64,000 nt of DNA from Mangifera indica (GCF_011075055.1 NC_058151.1:14017800-14081799), one strand, 5' to 3'; shown: positions 1 to 11,208, numbered from the stretch's first letter. Numbers and translations: made by a program. Notes: generated by a model not told the origin, from the letters alone.

Positions 1-1694
1 GTAAAAAGAACGAGAAATACTAACTAATATTGATATACATATTGTTACGTTATTAATAACATAATAATGTACATACGCTTTTGAGTAATATATTGACAAA
101 TTTAAAAATATCTTTTGTCTTCTGTCTTGATTTTTGCTTGCTTTGAATCACATGCTTAATTTAATTTACTTTTTGATGGTGTAATTTCCATCAAACCCTT
201 GTAAATACACTTTACAAAAGTGGTTTTGGGAAACAAAAACTATTTTACAGAACATAAATGAGAAAATTTTTTACTCTTGACTTAAAAACGTATGTTAAAA
301 ATTTATGTGACCTCATTTTAGAATGCAAAAATCTTATCTTAGTCCTGATGTTGCAGTTTCTTGGACTTTCTTTTTTTGTTTAATAATTAGAGACTCTTCT
401 TGTAGACAGGTAAATTAAGGGTACAACGATTAGACTTATAATTACTACATCATATAAATTAAGGTTTTATAAATATGATAGAAACTTAAACATAAGTCAT
501 CTCTGTAGAAATTCTAATGCTCCACCGTATGTTTCTTGGACTTAGAAGTGAGGCAGTCTGAACTAACTTTGCCGTCCATTAATGTTTCATTGAATATATT
601 TAATGCCATGTTTGATTGCTGTGGTGCTGCAGCTGCTTTCATAAGAAATGGTCTTCTGGTTGAAACTTCACAGAAGCTCTGAGGCTAACCACTAACACTA
701 ACCACTGCCTGGATAATATATTTGTTTACTGCTTCAGTCCAAAGAATTGGCAAGTTTGACCTTGTCATCTCCGTCTTGGAAAAATTCCTGTTTACATGAG
801 TACATCAATACCATCTATACGTTCCTCTAATAATATACAATAAAATATTGTTCTATTGAAAAAAAAAAAAGAGAACTCCCTATATGTACTTCTTTATTAT
901 CCAAGACTTTCCCTGTCGATTAATCAGAGCTGGATGTAAACTGAGCAAAGTTTGGAGATGAGATGGCTTGAGTTCAGTTCAAATTTTAAATATTTAATTA
1001 GGCTTGTTCAAGGGCCAAAATGTCGTCGGAGGTTGCCAATAAGATAACAATAAAAATAAAACACACGCACAAACAATAATACATTAGTATATGACTGAAT
1101 ATTATTTTTTTTCTAATTATAAACTATTTAATCATGTGATGATATATTGTTATTTGTATATAAAGTTATGTGTATTATTTGTGTACATAACATTACTCAT
1201 AAGATAAATAATATCAATAATAAGATAAATAGTATTACTAGCAAAATGCATAATATTACTATCACCAGAGAGGGACTTGAGTTGAAATAGAGTCGTGCCA
1301 TTGAACTAAAGCTCTTACTTAAATTTGATTCGAATTGAATTAAATTGAGTTAACTCGTTTTTAATCTACCGATGGGACTAAGGGCATCATCAACGTTTTC
1401 ATACTTAGATTGAATATTGACTTGATCAAAGGATTAGTTTGGGTCTTGGCTAATTAGACCGATTGGACAACCGATCATAGTGGGTATAAATTAAATAAAG
1501 ACTAGAAAAATACTCCACCAAACAAAATTATATCATTATGATATGCATAGTTCCAACAATTGTGAAAATTCAAACTCAGACAACTTCACCACATTTCAAA
1601 TAAGAATAAATTATGGTGGATTTTCTTCAGCAATGTGGTTAGATCGGTTTGAATTGATGTTTAAAGTTTAAATAGCCATTGAATAAAATCGATC
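1..1694. other. AT-rich gene-free stretch
   Basis: No open frame here has coding character. The stretch is AT-rich, with a short poly-A run near 860-871. A partial copy of a palindromic MITE may lie at about 60-105 and a clearer one is at 1085-1205. It could include the distal 3' flank of a gene outside the window, but nothing in the sequence proves that. Confidence 0.5.
1085..1205. repeat. Partial copy of a palindromic MITE (GTGTACA family)
   Basis: It shares with 29838-30010 and 63680-63840 the pattern of a long AT stretch, then a variant of ATCATGTGATGATA, then a variant of TTATGTGTA with TGTGTACA. Here the copy looks degenerate or incomplete. The relationship was judged by eye. Confidence 0.4.
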
Positions 1695-1702
1695 TGTTCA
1701 AC

Positions 1703-1922
1703 TAAGGTTAGATTCAAACTGAGTTAGCTCAAGTTTGGTTTGATCGAACTCAAAACGAGTTGGCTTTAGTCGAGCTCGAGCTACTCGTCAGATTTTCTAA
1801 TTAAAATTTTTTATACAAAACGACATTGTTTTGATAACAAAAAATAAATCAAACAGAATTTAAGCCGAATTCGAGCTGGTCTTAACCGAGCTCGAGCTCG
1901 ACTCAGCTCGAATCCAGCTCTA
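1703..1922. mobile_element. Non-autonomous hAT-type MITE with perfect 8-bp TSD
   Basis: This 220-bp element is flanked by identical 8-bp direct repeats, TGTTCAAC at 1695-1702 and 1923-1930. Its ends are imperfect inverted repeats: TAAGGTTAGATTCAAAC on the left, and the complement of the right end reads TAGAGCTGGATTCGAG. An 8-bp duplication with TAG-type termini is the hAT signature. The interior is rich in GAGCTCGAGC-like motifs and has a palindromic ACAAAACGAC..GTTTTG core. It encodes no protein. The element at 35541-35854 belongs to the same family. Confidence 0.75.
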
Positions 1923-1930
1923 TGTTCAAC

Positions 1931-3140
1931 CAACAGGTCTGATTCAGGTTTTAAAACACTGAGCACCGGCAACCCAAATAGTCATGGCTGACCCATTTGC
2001 ATCAATCACCTAACTTGCCTGGCAGATTGGTTATTTGTCACTTGTTTTATCAGGATGAATAAAAATTTATTTGTACTAAGAAGAATTGCTCGAGGAATTA
2101 GTATACCAGAAATATTGATTATTCGGTCTTGCACCGCCACCAAAATGATAGAGCTTAACCACTTTCCTTACCTATTCGCTATTTTAATCACCTAAAACAT
2201 TTCAATGCTTTTTAATCAATTTCTCTCTTCTCACGGCCGATTTACAATTAAAGTTTGGATAAGTCATGAAAGTTAGGGACAAGTCTAGCTTGAACAGAGG
2301 TTAGACTTAAGTTTAATTTGAATTTACAAATGTATATTGAGTTTAAACTCACTTAAATACATGATGAAATTAAAAAATTTGTCAAAAAAAGTCAACAAAG
2401 AAGAAGGATTATAAAAAATGATAAAAGATAAATATTGTCAGAGAAGAGAGAGGTTGACGGACAAAAAATATCATTGAAAAAGATTATTAACATACAACTT
2501 TTCGATAATTCACTGGATTCGAACGAACTTAATTGAGACTAATGTTGCTCAAATTCAGCTGGTTTTGAGCCCAAAACCAAGCCAAGACCGAGCTGGCTAA
2601 GCGCGGATCCAGCCTCAATTGCAAGGAGCCTTCTTAACATCCCACCTAAACTGCATAAGAAGCCAAATCTCACCGAATATGGGATTTTGTTGGGTCTTTT
2701 TTTATGCAGATTAGGAGATAACCAGATGGGCATCTTCACAGACATGTCTATTTCAAATTCGTTACATTTTTGTAGGGTCACCATTTACCAAATTCGTTAT
2801 CTTAACACCATTGACACTTTAGTTTTTGGTAACCTTAAACATGGTGTTTATAGTTTCTAGGACAAGAATGGCAGCAGAACAAAAAGTCTGAACCAGTATG
2901 AATGTGATTTCCAGTAATATGATAAAAAAAAAAGGGGCAAACTTTTGTAGCTTCTTCTATGGTTCAAATTTGTCTCTGAAAAGTGGAAAGTGTACAAGCT
3001 TGTTATGAACATATGATTTAAAGTATGATACAGCCATCAAGACACATAACTAGAACATATTATTCACCAGTTTTCTCCATTGCAGGTCCTCTCCAAGCAT
3101 ACCAAAAACTCAAAAAATTGTGCTTGATTATGAGTTTTAG
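1931..3140. other. Intergenic and 3' flank of the glutaredoxin-domain gene
   Basis: No supported gene. The last 100-200 bases lie downstream of the minus-strand gene stop at 3141 and probably hold its 3' UTR. The frame at 2539-2784 has no recognisable domain and lies in low-complexity, repeat-like DNA. Confidence 0.5.
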
Positions 3141-4499
3141 CTAATAGCAACAAATGGGACACCTTATTAGTCCATTTTCATTACAATCAGGGCAGCGTTG
3201 GAACCCCGATTCACCTTCTTCACCTTCCCATTGTTCTTGATCTTCATCATCATCTTGTTCTTCTTCATCCCTTTCATGGTATATTTTACAGCTCCCTGAA
3301 CATGTTTCACAAAGCACAAATCTTATATCTCTACAGGCTTCACAAGTTGCTCCATTTGTTCCACCAAATTCGTCCACTTTTTCACACCCTTCAAGCATCT
3401 TCTCAAGCTGCCCTTCTTCGTGTAACCGCCTTATCTCTTCGGCTCCTCCGATGCATTTTTTTCCCAGAAATACTCTTGGCAAGGTGCCTCCTGTAATCCC
3501 ATTTCGTAAGAGCTCTTTTAGCTCCTCCTTGAAGCCTGAATGCATTGAAACATCTCTCTCATCGACGCGAATGCTTAAGCTTTTTAAGATAACTCTCACA
3601 TGGCAACAATCCTCATATGTTTTCCGAACTCCTCTCAGGGTTGTGAAGTACAACACAAGCTTTTCTTTTCCAAATTTTTTATCTGAAACTACCCCATTTC
3701 CTGCTTTCTTGCCTTCCAAGGAATCTGATAACAACAAACCATTGTCGGCCACAGCCGATTGCTGCTTTTTAGTTTCCAATTGCGGCCTGAGATGAAAAGG
3801 GTGCCCTGGAGATAGCTCCTGGAAAGATTTCCTGAAAGTTTGGATAACTTCAGGATCAAATTCTGAAACAAAATTGGAATTTTTATCATCATCCCCATCT
3901 GACATTTGGTTCCACATACACTTTGGTGACACTGTGGCTTTACTTTCAGAAAGTTCGGACTTTGGAAGAGGGTGATCATCAAGAGGCACCACAGCATTGG
4001 AATTCAAATTTTTGGCAACATCAAAAGAGAAACTCCGAAAGTGTTTATGGGACATCATCAATGGACTAACATCTTCAAGCCCCTCCATCAATTCCCAAGT
4101 GTTAATAGTCTCAGGCTCTCCAGGAGGCGTTCTGATAGGAGTTTTAGGCACAACTTTTGGGATCTTCTCTTCAATCATGCTTGACCAAGCCTTTGCCTCA
4201 ACCAACCCTATTGAAAAATCCTTGGCGTCTTTGCTCTTATCACCACCACCACCACCACCACCAACATCAAGATGATCACCACCGTTGATTTCAGCATTAC
4301 GATTGTTGTTTTGATTGTTCTTGTCAAAGTCCAGCTTCAAAGAGCCCAAAGTGGTGGATGTGAGCGCCACCACATGATGGCTATCTCCCTTGCCTTGTGC
4401 AGGATGACGCACGTGCATTGAATTGCTTCTCAGCACCGGCGAGTACGGGGTCTGGCAGTGCCGGCACCGCTTGTTTTGCTTGGAACTCGCACAACCCAT
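3141..4499 (-). CDS. Glutaredoxin-domain protein with C-terminal Cys-pair (zinc-ribbon-like) region
   Basis: An intronless gene of 452 aa. The N-terminus MGCASSK is a classic N-myristoylation (Gly2) plus palmitoylation (Cys3) signal, so membrane attachment is likely. Residues 1-275 are low-complexity and include a poly-Gly run at about 80-86. Residues 278-373 form a glutaredoxin-like fold (LVLYFTTLRGVRKTYEDC, then LPRVFLGKKCIGG). The usual CxxC or CGFS active site is replaced, which is typical of this plant family (Arabidopsis At5g39865 and At3g28850 type), so oxidoreductase activity is doubtful. The C-terminus has four Cys pairs, CEAC (386-389), CETC (397-400), CPDC (436-439) and CPIC (447-450), which probably bind zinc, split by an acidic stretch. 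The length is normal for the family and the frame is intact. The biochemical role is not established. Confidence 0.9.
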   Translation of the reverse strand: MGCASSKQNKRCRHCQTPYSPVLRSNSMHVRHPAQGKGDSHHVVALTSTTLGSLKLDFDKNNQNNNRNAEINGGDHLDVGGGGGGGDKSKDAKDFSIGLVEAKAWSSMIEEKIPKVVPKTPIRTPPGEPETINTWELMEGLEDVSPLMMSHKHFRSFSFDVAKNLNSNAVVPLDDHPLPKSELSESKATVSPKCMWNQMSDGDDDKNSNFVSEFDPEVIQTFRKSFQELSPGHPFHLRPQLETKKQQSAVADNGLLLSDSLEGKKAGNGVVSDKKFGKEKLVLYFTTLRGVRKTYEDCCHVRVILKSLSIRVDERDVSMHSGFKEELKELLRNGITGGTLPRVFLGKKCIGGAEEIRRLHEEGQLEKMLEGCEKVDEFGGTNGATCEACRDIRFVLCETCSGSCKIYHERDEEEQDDDEDQEQWEGEEGESGFQRCPDCNENGLIRCPICCY

Positions 4500-5442
4500 T
4501 ACAGAAAAAAAAAATTGAAAGTTGCAATTAGAGATGATAATGATAATACAAAAAAGAAGGAAAATAGTCCAGAAAAGTCAAATAAAAACAGGATTTTTAT
4601 ATGGGAACTTGGACCGTTTCGTGGATAGATTAACAGAACCTTCTTGAATCAATGAGCTGGATTGCAGTTTCTGATAAAAGCTTCAATAAATAAAATCAAC
4701 GTCAAATTTAAAAACTAAGAAATCATTGAATTCAGGCTGGGAAACTTCGTTTTCTGGGTGGATCTAAAAAGCTGAAATCTTTATTTCTCAAAACGTACAA
4801 ACAATAACGCGAGCTCCGAAATTAAGGCAAGTGCATTAAAACCGAGACCAACCCTGATGCCAAAAACAGCACTTTTAACAACAAGAACAGAACTTTGAGG
4901 AAGATCTCGAAGAAAACCCGTGAAATGATTTTCGGATAAAATGTGAAACAGGGAGAGAGAGAGAGAGAGAGAAATCTGTGAAAACGGGAAGAAGAATTGC
5001 TTCCAAAGTCAAAAATGGACAAAGAAAAACAAAATTATAAAGAGATGAGTGATCCCACCAGCATCGTCATCATCACGAAGAGGGGTTTAAAATTGTTTCT
5101 CTCTCTAAGATTTTTTAGAGAGAGAAACATCAACAGGTTTCTTCGAAGCTCAAACTCAAAGCCAGCTCCTCGTGAGGCCAAGATTTCATGGTTATAATGA
5201 AACGAGTCCGTTTTCTTTTTTCAATAGGATGAAAAATAAATAATAATTTACAAAAACAAATAAATTTATAAAATTAAACAAATAGAAAGTAAAAAAGATA
5301 ATTTGATTGTTTAAATTAATTATCTTGTGAAATTTTAATATTTTAAAATGGGCCGAAAGTTGAGATTATTTCAAGCCAAATTAATCCTTAGGGAGACCTC
5401 TTCGAACTTTGCTTTCATAACGTTAAATACGAGTTTGCTATA
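4500..5442 (-). promoter_or_regulatory. 5' leader and promoter region of the glutaredoxin-domain gene
   Basis: This is the DNA immediately upstream of the minus-strand start at 4499. A (GA)n tract at 4953-4972, read as (CT)n on the coding strand, resembles the pyrimidine-rich leaders and core-promoter patches common in plant genes. The transcription start cannot be located from sequence alone. Confidence 0.4.
4953..4972. repeat. (GA)10 microsatellite
   Basis: An uninterrupted dinucleotide run about 450 bp upstream of the glutaredoxin-domain start codon. It is (CT)n on the transcribed strand. Confidence 0.9.
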
Positions 5443-5451
5443 ATTAATATA

Positions 5452-6248
5452 GGCCAAAACACTTATTCCCACCCAAGGTACAGTGAAATTTCAAACTCCC
5501 ACCCACTAATTTTTAAAAACTCAAACATCCATCTGCATTCAATTTTCCGTTAAAAATATCAATTAACATTAGAGATAAAATCATCATTTAGTAAAAAATT
5601 AAAATTTCATCACAATTTTCTCTCCTATATTTAAAAACTTACATGTTACCCCCAACCCAAGATTTGAAAAGTGACAAAACCCCCCCTAGGGTTTGTTTCT
5701 CTTTCTCTGATGTCAATTTCTCCTTCCCCGACCATCGACTGTCCTACCTTCCCCCCTTATCTCTCCTTCGGTCTCTCTTCCTAGCATCTCCGACCGTCTT
5801 CGGTCAGAGACGGCTCAAATAAAGATGAGCGATCTTCGTTTGAGATGTAGACGATGTGTTTTCATTTCAGATGAAGGCCAATCATTTTCATCTCTCAGAC
5901 GAAGACGATCGGAGAGGCTAGGGAGAGAGACCGAAGGAGAGATAAGGGGGAAGAAGGACGACCGACAGTCAGGGAAGGAGAAATCAGTGCTGGAGGAAGA
6001 GAAACAAACCCTAGGGGGGTTTTGCCACTTTTCAAACCTTAGATTGAGAGTAAAATGTAAGTTTTTAAATATAGGAAAGAAATTGTGATGGAACTTTAAT
6101 TTTTGTTACTAAATGACGATTTTACTCTTAATGCTAATTGAAATTTAAAATGGAAAATTGATTATGGGTGGGTGTTTCAGTTTTTAAAAATTAATGCTTG
6201 AGAATTTGGGATTTCACTATACCTTGGGTGACAATAAGTTTTTTGGCC
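5452..6248. mobile_element. Mutator-like (MULE) foldback element, non-autonomous
   Basis: This 797-bp element is bounded by a perfect 9-bp target duplication, ATTAATATA at 5443-5451 and 6249-6257. The left end reads GGCCAAAACACTTATT and the complement of the right end GGCCAAAAAACTTATT. The similarity continues inward for about 350 bp, to about 5805 on the left and 5890 on the right, leaving a loop of only about 90 bp, so the element could fold into a long hairpin. A 9-bp duplication with very long terminal inverted repeats is diagnostic of Mutator-like elements. No transposase is encoded. The 87-codon frame at 5825-6088 is just the right arm read through. Confidence 0.85.
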
Positions 6249-6257
6249 ATTAATATA

Positions 6258-7845
6258 TAATACAGTCAAAAAGCTATCAATAAAAATAATATTATCATTG
6301 ATTAAAAAAAAAGTATCATTGAAAAAAAAACAATCTCATATTAAATTGTTAACATGTAATTTTAGTTTAAATTTTGTTTGATTTAATTTAAATTAATTTG
6401 ATTCGAATCAATTTATTTTATCATTTTTTTATTTTTAATTCATTTTAATTATATATGTAAAGATGTTTAGAATTATTTATTTTAGAAAAATATATATATC
6501 AAAATTTTATAACAATTTTTTTATTGAAGATGTTTTGACAATTCTTTTTTACTAAAAAGAAAAATAATTATATTTTATTTCGAAAAATAAAAAATGTGTA
6601 TATTTTTATTGTTTGAAAGGCTCTTTGAATGCATCTCGATTTTTATGATTTTATTTATTTATTTTTATTTTTATCTTAATAAATAGGTGATAAATATACT
6701 AATTAATGATAGTGGTCTCCGCCGTTTGACTCGCGTGGTCCCCTGGAGCCGGCATTTTCCCAGCCATCTCTTAACTCATTGGCTCGTGTTTCACGTGTAC
6801 TTCTAGGGCGCGTGGCGATTGTCCTTTTCTACAGAACTTGTTTTTCTTATCAAATTAATACTTCATTTTCACAACTATTATATATCAAAATATATATATA
6901 AATAGAAATAGGATAAAATTCGAATTAGGTTTGTTCAAACTTATATTTGATTTTGATTCGAATGAATTTAGTTTAAATGAACTCAAATTTGAGATTTTAA
7001 TATTTGTGAGTTTAAGTTTGAGTTTCAGAAGTGTTCTATTCATTAATCTCTTACATATAAAAAATTTGATACAAAACGATATCTTAGATAAATATGTATT
7101 AAAATGATATTATTTTCGTATCAAGTTAAACTTAAAGCTCTATTCAAGGTCGAACTTTAGCTCAACTCCTTTAAAACAAATCGAGTTTGAATATTTTTGA
7201 AGCGAATTCAATGAGTTTGAGCTTAAATTTGATTTTTATGCAAATCAAATAAAACTCAAACTTTATTTAGTTCGAATCTAACTTTAGATACAAATAATTA
7301 TGTGTTAAATGCTGATCATCTAATAAAATAACCACTTTTTTTATACAAATTATCAAAAGTTTTTATATATAATATTACTCTTATAAATAATAGTATTGTT
7401 TTTATTTTTTTTTTTTGCCTTACATTTTTAACAAAGAATATAATTCAATTATGATATATATTTGAAAGACAAAAATTATCAATTTTAAAAGAATTATCAA
7501 TTTTATTTGTAAAAATTCTTAAAAATCCCAAATAAAAATTATCAATTTTAAAAGGCAAATATATATATTTGAATTTCTAGTATTGAAAATTATTTTCAAC
7601 TATTATATTTACATTGAGGAGCAATATTAAAAAAAAAATTAATATAATTTTAAATATAATGGAAGGAAAAAAATAGAGGTATGAAATTAATTTGTGAAAT
7701 TAGTTGATAATGTCGGTTAAGACTTAAGAACATACGAGATTCATTGGAATTTTATTATTTTAATAGAGAATAATTATTATCAATCATTGTTATTAGTATC
7801 ATCTAATATATGGTATATATAGTCTGATACAATATAAATAAAAAA

Positions 7846-7848
<3 letters not shown>
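6258..7848. other. AT-rich gene-free stretch with degenerate repeat
   Basis: No gene is supported. About 6905-7275 resembles the degenerate hAT-MITE family seen elsewhere in the window: repeated TTTGAGTTTGA or TCAAACTC motifs flanking an AAAACGATAT core. A short GC-rich island at 6711-6842 is listed separately. Confidence 0.5.
6711..6842. other. Isolated GC-richer island with G-box core
   Basis: About 130 bp of much higher GC content inside very AT-rich DNA. It contains CACGTG (in TTTCACGTGTAC) and GGGCGCGTGGCG. It encodes nothing recognisable. It could be the remnant of a promoter or gene 5' end, or captured DNA. Confidence 0.35.
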
Positions 7849-7897
<49 letters not shown>

Positions 7898-7924
7898 ATA
7901 TATTATATATATATATATATATAT
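7849..7924. repeat. (TA)n microsatellite
   Basis: A nearly pure TA dinucleotide array broken by single-base interruptions. Confidence 0.95.
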
Positions 7925-8289
7925 CTTAAAATATAAGAAAAATGATACAATACAATGAGTTCATCAATTGATACAATGTATATTCTCTATATAAATTAAT
8001 ACTTATTTTTAAAGAAATGATTATTTAATTTTAATATAAGTGTATCTCAATGTTTGCGATTTTTTTTCAAGATGATAATGTGGTAATTATATTTTTTTAT
8101 TATTTAAAAAAATATATCTTATAATATATTATATAAAAAATTAAATTTTTGATACGTAATAAAATATGCAATTTTTCTAATATATATATATCTATTATGT
8201 AACCATATTATATAATAATATTATTGTGAATAATGATTTATAATTATTCTTGATGAAATAACATAACTTGAAGAAAACTCTTTGTTTGA

Positions 8290-8360
8290 TTGCATGACTC
8301 GTTTGAGGTGGGGCTACAAACCATGAGTCTACGGGTTCGAATCTCTCGTTGCCCGTCGAA
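8290..8360 (+). other. tRNA-like fragment (SINE tail or organellar tRNA relic)
   Basis: It contains a good B-box/T-arm motif, GGGTTCGAATC, followed by a short complementary arm. The upstream sequence does not fold into an obvious full cloverleaf, so this is not an intact tRNA gene. It could be the 3' half of a tRNA-derived SINE or a decayed plastid tRNA copy. Confidence 0.3.
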
Positions 8361-8458
8361 AGGATTGTAAATGAATCAAATCGTTTGAATTAGCGAGATG
8401 ATTTCACGAGTTTATAATTTAATTTGGTTAGTGTATAATATTAATAAATTCTAAAATT

Positions 8459-8914
8459 ATATTAATTATTTTAGCCATTTTTTAATTGTTTATACATATA
8501 TAATTACCTTTATATTTAATGTACATTTATAACCAAATTTATATTTAATTTCTTTTTAAAAATGAAGGTTGTTTGATCTAGTGTTTGGTCAATCAACAAA
8601 CCAATTTTTATTTTTAAATGATTTTTTTGGTTGATTGGCCAACTAAACACTCGATCAAACAACTTTTATTTTCAAAGAATTTTTTTGTTAGTTGATTGGT
8701 CGGTCAACCATTTAACCAAGAACTTAATCAAATAACTTACATTTTTAAAAGATTTTTTTAGTAAAAGTAGTTAGTTGGCTGGCCAAGTATCTGATCAAAT
8801 AATTTTTATTTTTTAAAAAGAAATCAAACATAAATATGACTATAAATATTTATTAAATAAAAATGTAACTAGATATACATAGGCAATTCAAAAAGTGACT
8901 AAAATAATTAATAT
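8459..8914. mobile_element. Foldback MITE with nested palindromes
   Basis: Terminal inverted repeats: the left end begins ATATTAATTATTTTAG and the complement of the right end begins the same. Similarity continues through TTATATTTAATTTC-like and TGATTGG-rich blocks on both arms. The flanks CTAAAATT and CTCAAATT could be an 8-bp target duplication with one mismatch, suggesting a hAT-like origin. The interior contains inverted copies of a TTGTTTGATC..TTTGGTC motif. No protein is encoded. Confidence 0.6.
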
Positions 8915-10187
8915 CTCAAATTGTGGGGTTTAAACATAATTTATGAAGTTAAACTCAAATTCTCACTTTTACTTTTAAATTAAAAATTCAAAGTTCAAGC
9001 TAGCAGCATCTAAACTTATCGAATTTGAGTTTAATCTCGAAACACATACACCTATTCCATTGATTCAGAAATCATGATTAGTGTATGATCCCATTTTATC
9101 AAAGAATAATCAAAAAAAGATTTAATGCTTAGTAGTGATAAATTTATACATTTGGTGATTCAATTAATGTAATAATAGGGATTAGTTGAGCTAATTATTA
9201 TCACATGTGTGAGGCAAAATAAAAAATAATAAATTGAAGGCATAAAATATCAAAAATAAAAAATAAATCCACGTGATCGATCTTCACATTCAATACCCTA
9301 ATAACCCAATAAGATTAAATTATCTTGTTAATTCTTAATTATCAATAATTAATTTTTATGAATGATGACACCTAACTTTACTCATAAGTAAAAGAATAAT
9401 AATAATAATGGGGTTTGCTATGGTGGTGTTAGCTCCCATTCGTTGCTGTTCAAAAATAGTAAATCTGAGTATAATTCAAAACGTAATTCATGATCAATTT
9501 GAACATCATATCAAATTCATCTTTATTACTAATGTAATGCATGTTGTTCATACTCATATGTTTGTATTTTCGAATCGAACATTGATCGGTTTAGAGGTCA
9601 ATCGAATCTTAATCAGTTAGACCTATGACAGTTAAAATAATTAAACATTAGACTAATATATTTAACCAAACAAAATTGTAATTTTGTAGTATATGATAAA
9701 TATTTTTATCAAATGCATTTAATCTGGATTATAACTAAAATTCGTTTTTGACATTGAATTAAATTAACTTAAGATCAAACCCGATATGTTATGTTAAAAC
9801 ATGACTCAATTGTCAAATTAGACTAGTCAAATTGTCATATTAACATTAACATTGCATGGGGCTTGGTTTATTTTCATGCAGGCGACTAAACGTATACATG
9901 CAACGTGCTTGCTTGTCACTTGCATTAATTATTTATGTGCAGAAAAAACTTATAATCTATTCATTAAGAGAAATAATTTATTTAGGGTTTACCAGAAATT
10001 CGTGGTTTCTTGGATGGAATGTTTGTTTGACCATTGCTTGCTTCTGTGTGTTTTCATGCCTTCCACTAACTATATATTATTATTATTATCATTATCATTA
10101 ATTTGCTTTTTTCAGAAGTGCTTTTTGGGGAAGTACTTTTTTATGTGTTGGGATCCAACATTTTGGCTCTCAAATGTGATATCCCGA
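8915..10187. other. AT-rich gene-free stretch
   Basis: No recognised gene. Frames at 9408-9620 and 9852-10220 lack any domain or codon bias I can recognise and lie in repeat-like DNA. Confidence 0.5.
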
Positions 10188-10188
10188 G

Positions 10189-10335
10189 GGCCAAAGGATT
10201 ACTTCTCACTTAAATTTTAATTTAATCTCAAAAATATATTTATATTATTTTAAAAACTTAAATATTTATTTATAGATTAATTTTTATTAAAATTAAAAAT
10301 AAAATTATTATTTTATTAATAATAAAAAATTATAT
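10189..10335 (+). mobile_element. Single-arm relic of the MULE foldback family
   Basis: It starts GGCCAAAGGATTACTTCTCA and continues with AACTTAAATATTTAT and an AAAATTATTATTTTATT block. These match, in order and spacing, the left arm of the 5452-6248 element. No opposite arm is visible, so this is a truncated or heavily decayed copy. Confidence 0.5.
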
Positions 10336-10797
10336 ATATATATATGCCCCGTTTATGATCATTGATGACTTTGTGGTGCTTTTAGAGACATTATCAATTA
10401 TCAAGTTAATGAAATTGGTAGATAATTGAATAAAAAGGGCAGACAGTTTAGACAGAATAACTAATATTAATTAAGTCCAATTAAGGATAATATGAACTAA
10501 TTAGAGAGAAATTCTGGATTTGTCATGTCAAGACAGAATTGATCTTATTATTGATCATCGTCCATTTATCTCTCAAATTATTATATAAATTTCATTAAGT
10601 TACTTTTTCTCTATAACCGAGATTATGATCAAATTCGATTTATATTGTGCCCAAACCAAACCTAACTTAAGGTAAGTTTGAATAAAAAACCAATTTGAGA
10701 TTGATTTGAATTCAAAAGAGTCAATTCAAAATCAATTTGAAATCGATACGCTTAAATTTAAACTCTATTTGAGAATAGTTTGGATTCAATTTAGGAT

Positions 10798-11208
10798 TGG
10801 AGGTAAACATGACTGAGTCAAGCTTGAGTTAGGAGGATCAATTTATTTTTAAAATCAAATTGAATTTGAACTAGAAAGAGTTTGACTTAATTTAACTTGA
10901 GAGTCGGATTAATGAGTCTATTTGCTTCGAACTTGACTCATAGCTTGACTAGAGTCATATCAAATAATTATTAAAACGATATTATTTTACCTATTATTGA
11001 TAAAATAATATTGTTTTGTCAAAAACTCATAAATTTAAATCATGAAATTGAGACGCAAATTTAAGCCGAGATTTGAATATTGAACTTAAAAAATTGAGCT
11101 AAACTTGAATTAACTTTAATTTTGGATTAACAAACTTGAGCTTACTTATTTTTTGTTCGAACCAAACTCGAGCCAAGAAATATTCATACTTGATTCGATT
11201 CGTGTCTA
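10798..11208. mobile_element. Degenerate hAT-like MITE
   Basis: The left end AGGTAAACATGACTGAGTCA and the complement of the right end AGGTAGACACGAATCGA form imperfect inverted repeats around TCAAGCTTGAG-rich arms and an AAAACGATATTATTTT core. No target duplication could be recognised. Confidence 0.45.

Noticed and set aside
2539..2784. 81-codon minus-strand frame
   Set aside because: No domain, no splice context, and it overlaps low-complexity intergenic DNA.
3451..4275. Several plus-strand frames
   Set aside because: They are antisense shadows of the glutaredoxin-domain gene.
5825..6088. 87-codon Arg/Glu-rich open frame
   Set aside because: It lies wholly in the right arm and loop of the Mutator-like foldback element, and the opposite arm has the same composition. 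It is not a gene.
7849..8459. Possible CRISPR-like or satellite array
   Set aside because: It is a TA microsatellite followed by ordinary AT-rich DNA. No spaced direct repeats occur, and CRISPR arrays are not expected in a plant nucleus.
9852..10220. 122-codon frame with hydrophobic stretches
   Set aside because: Cys/Phe/Leu-rich translation is what AT-rich DNA gives by chance; its end overlaps the single-arm MULE relic and it has no homologue I recognise.
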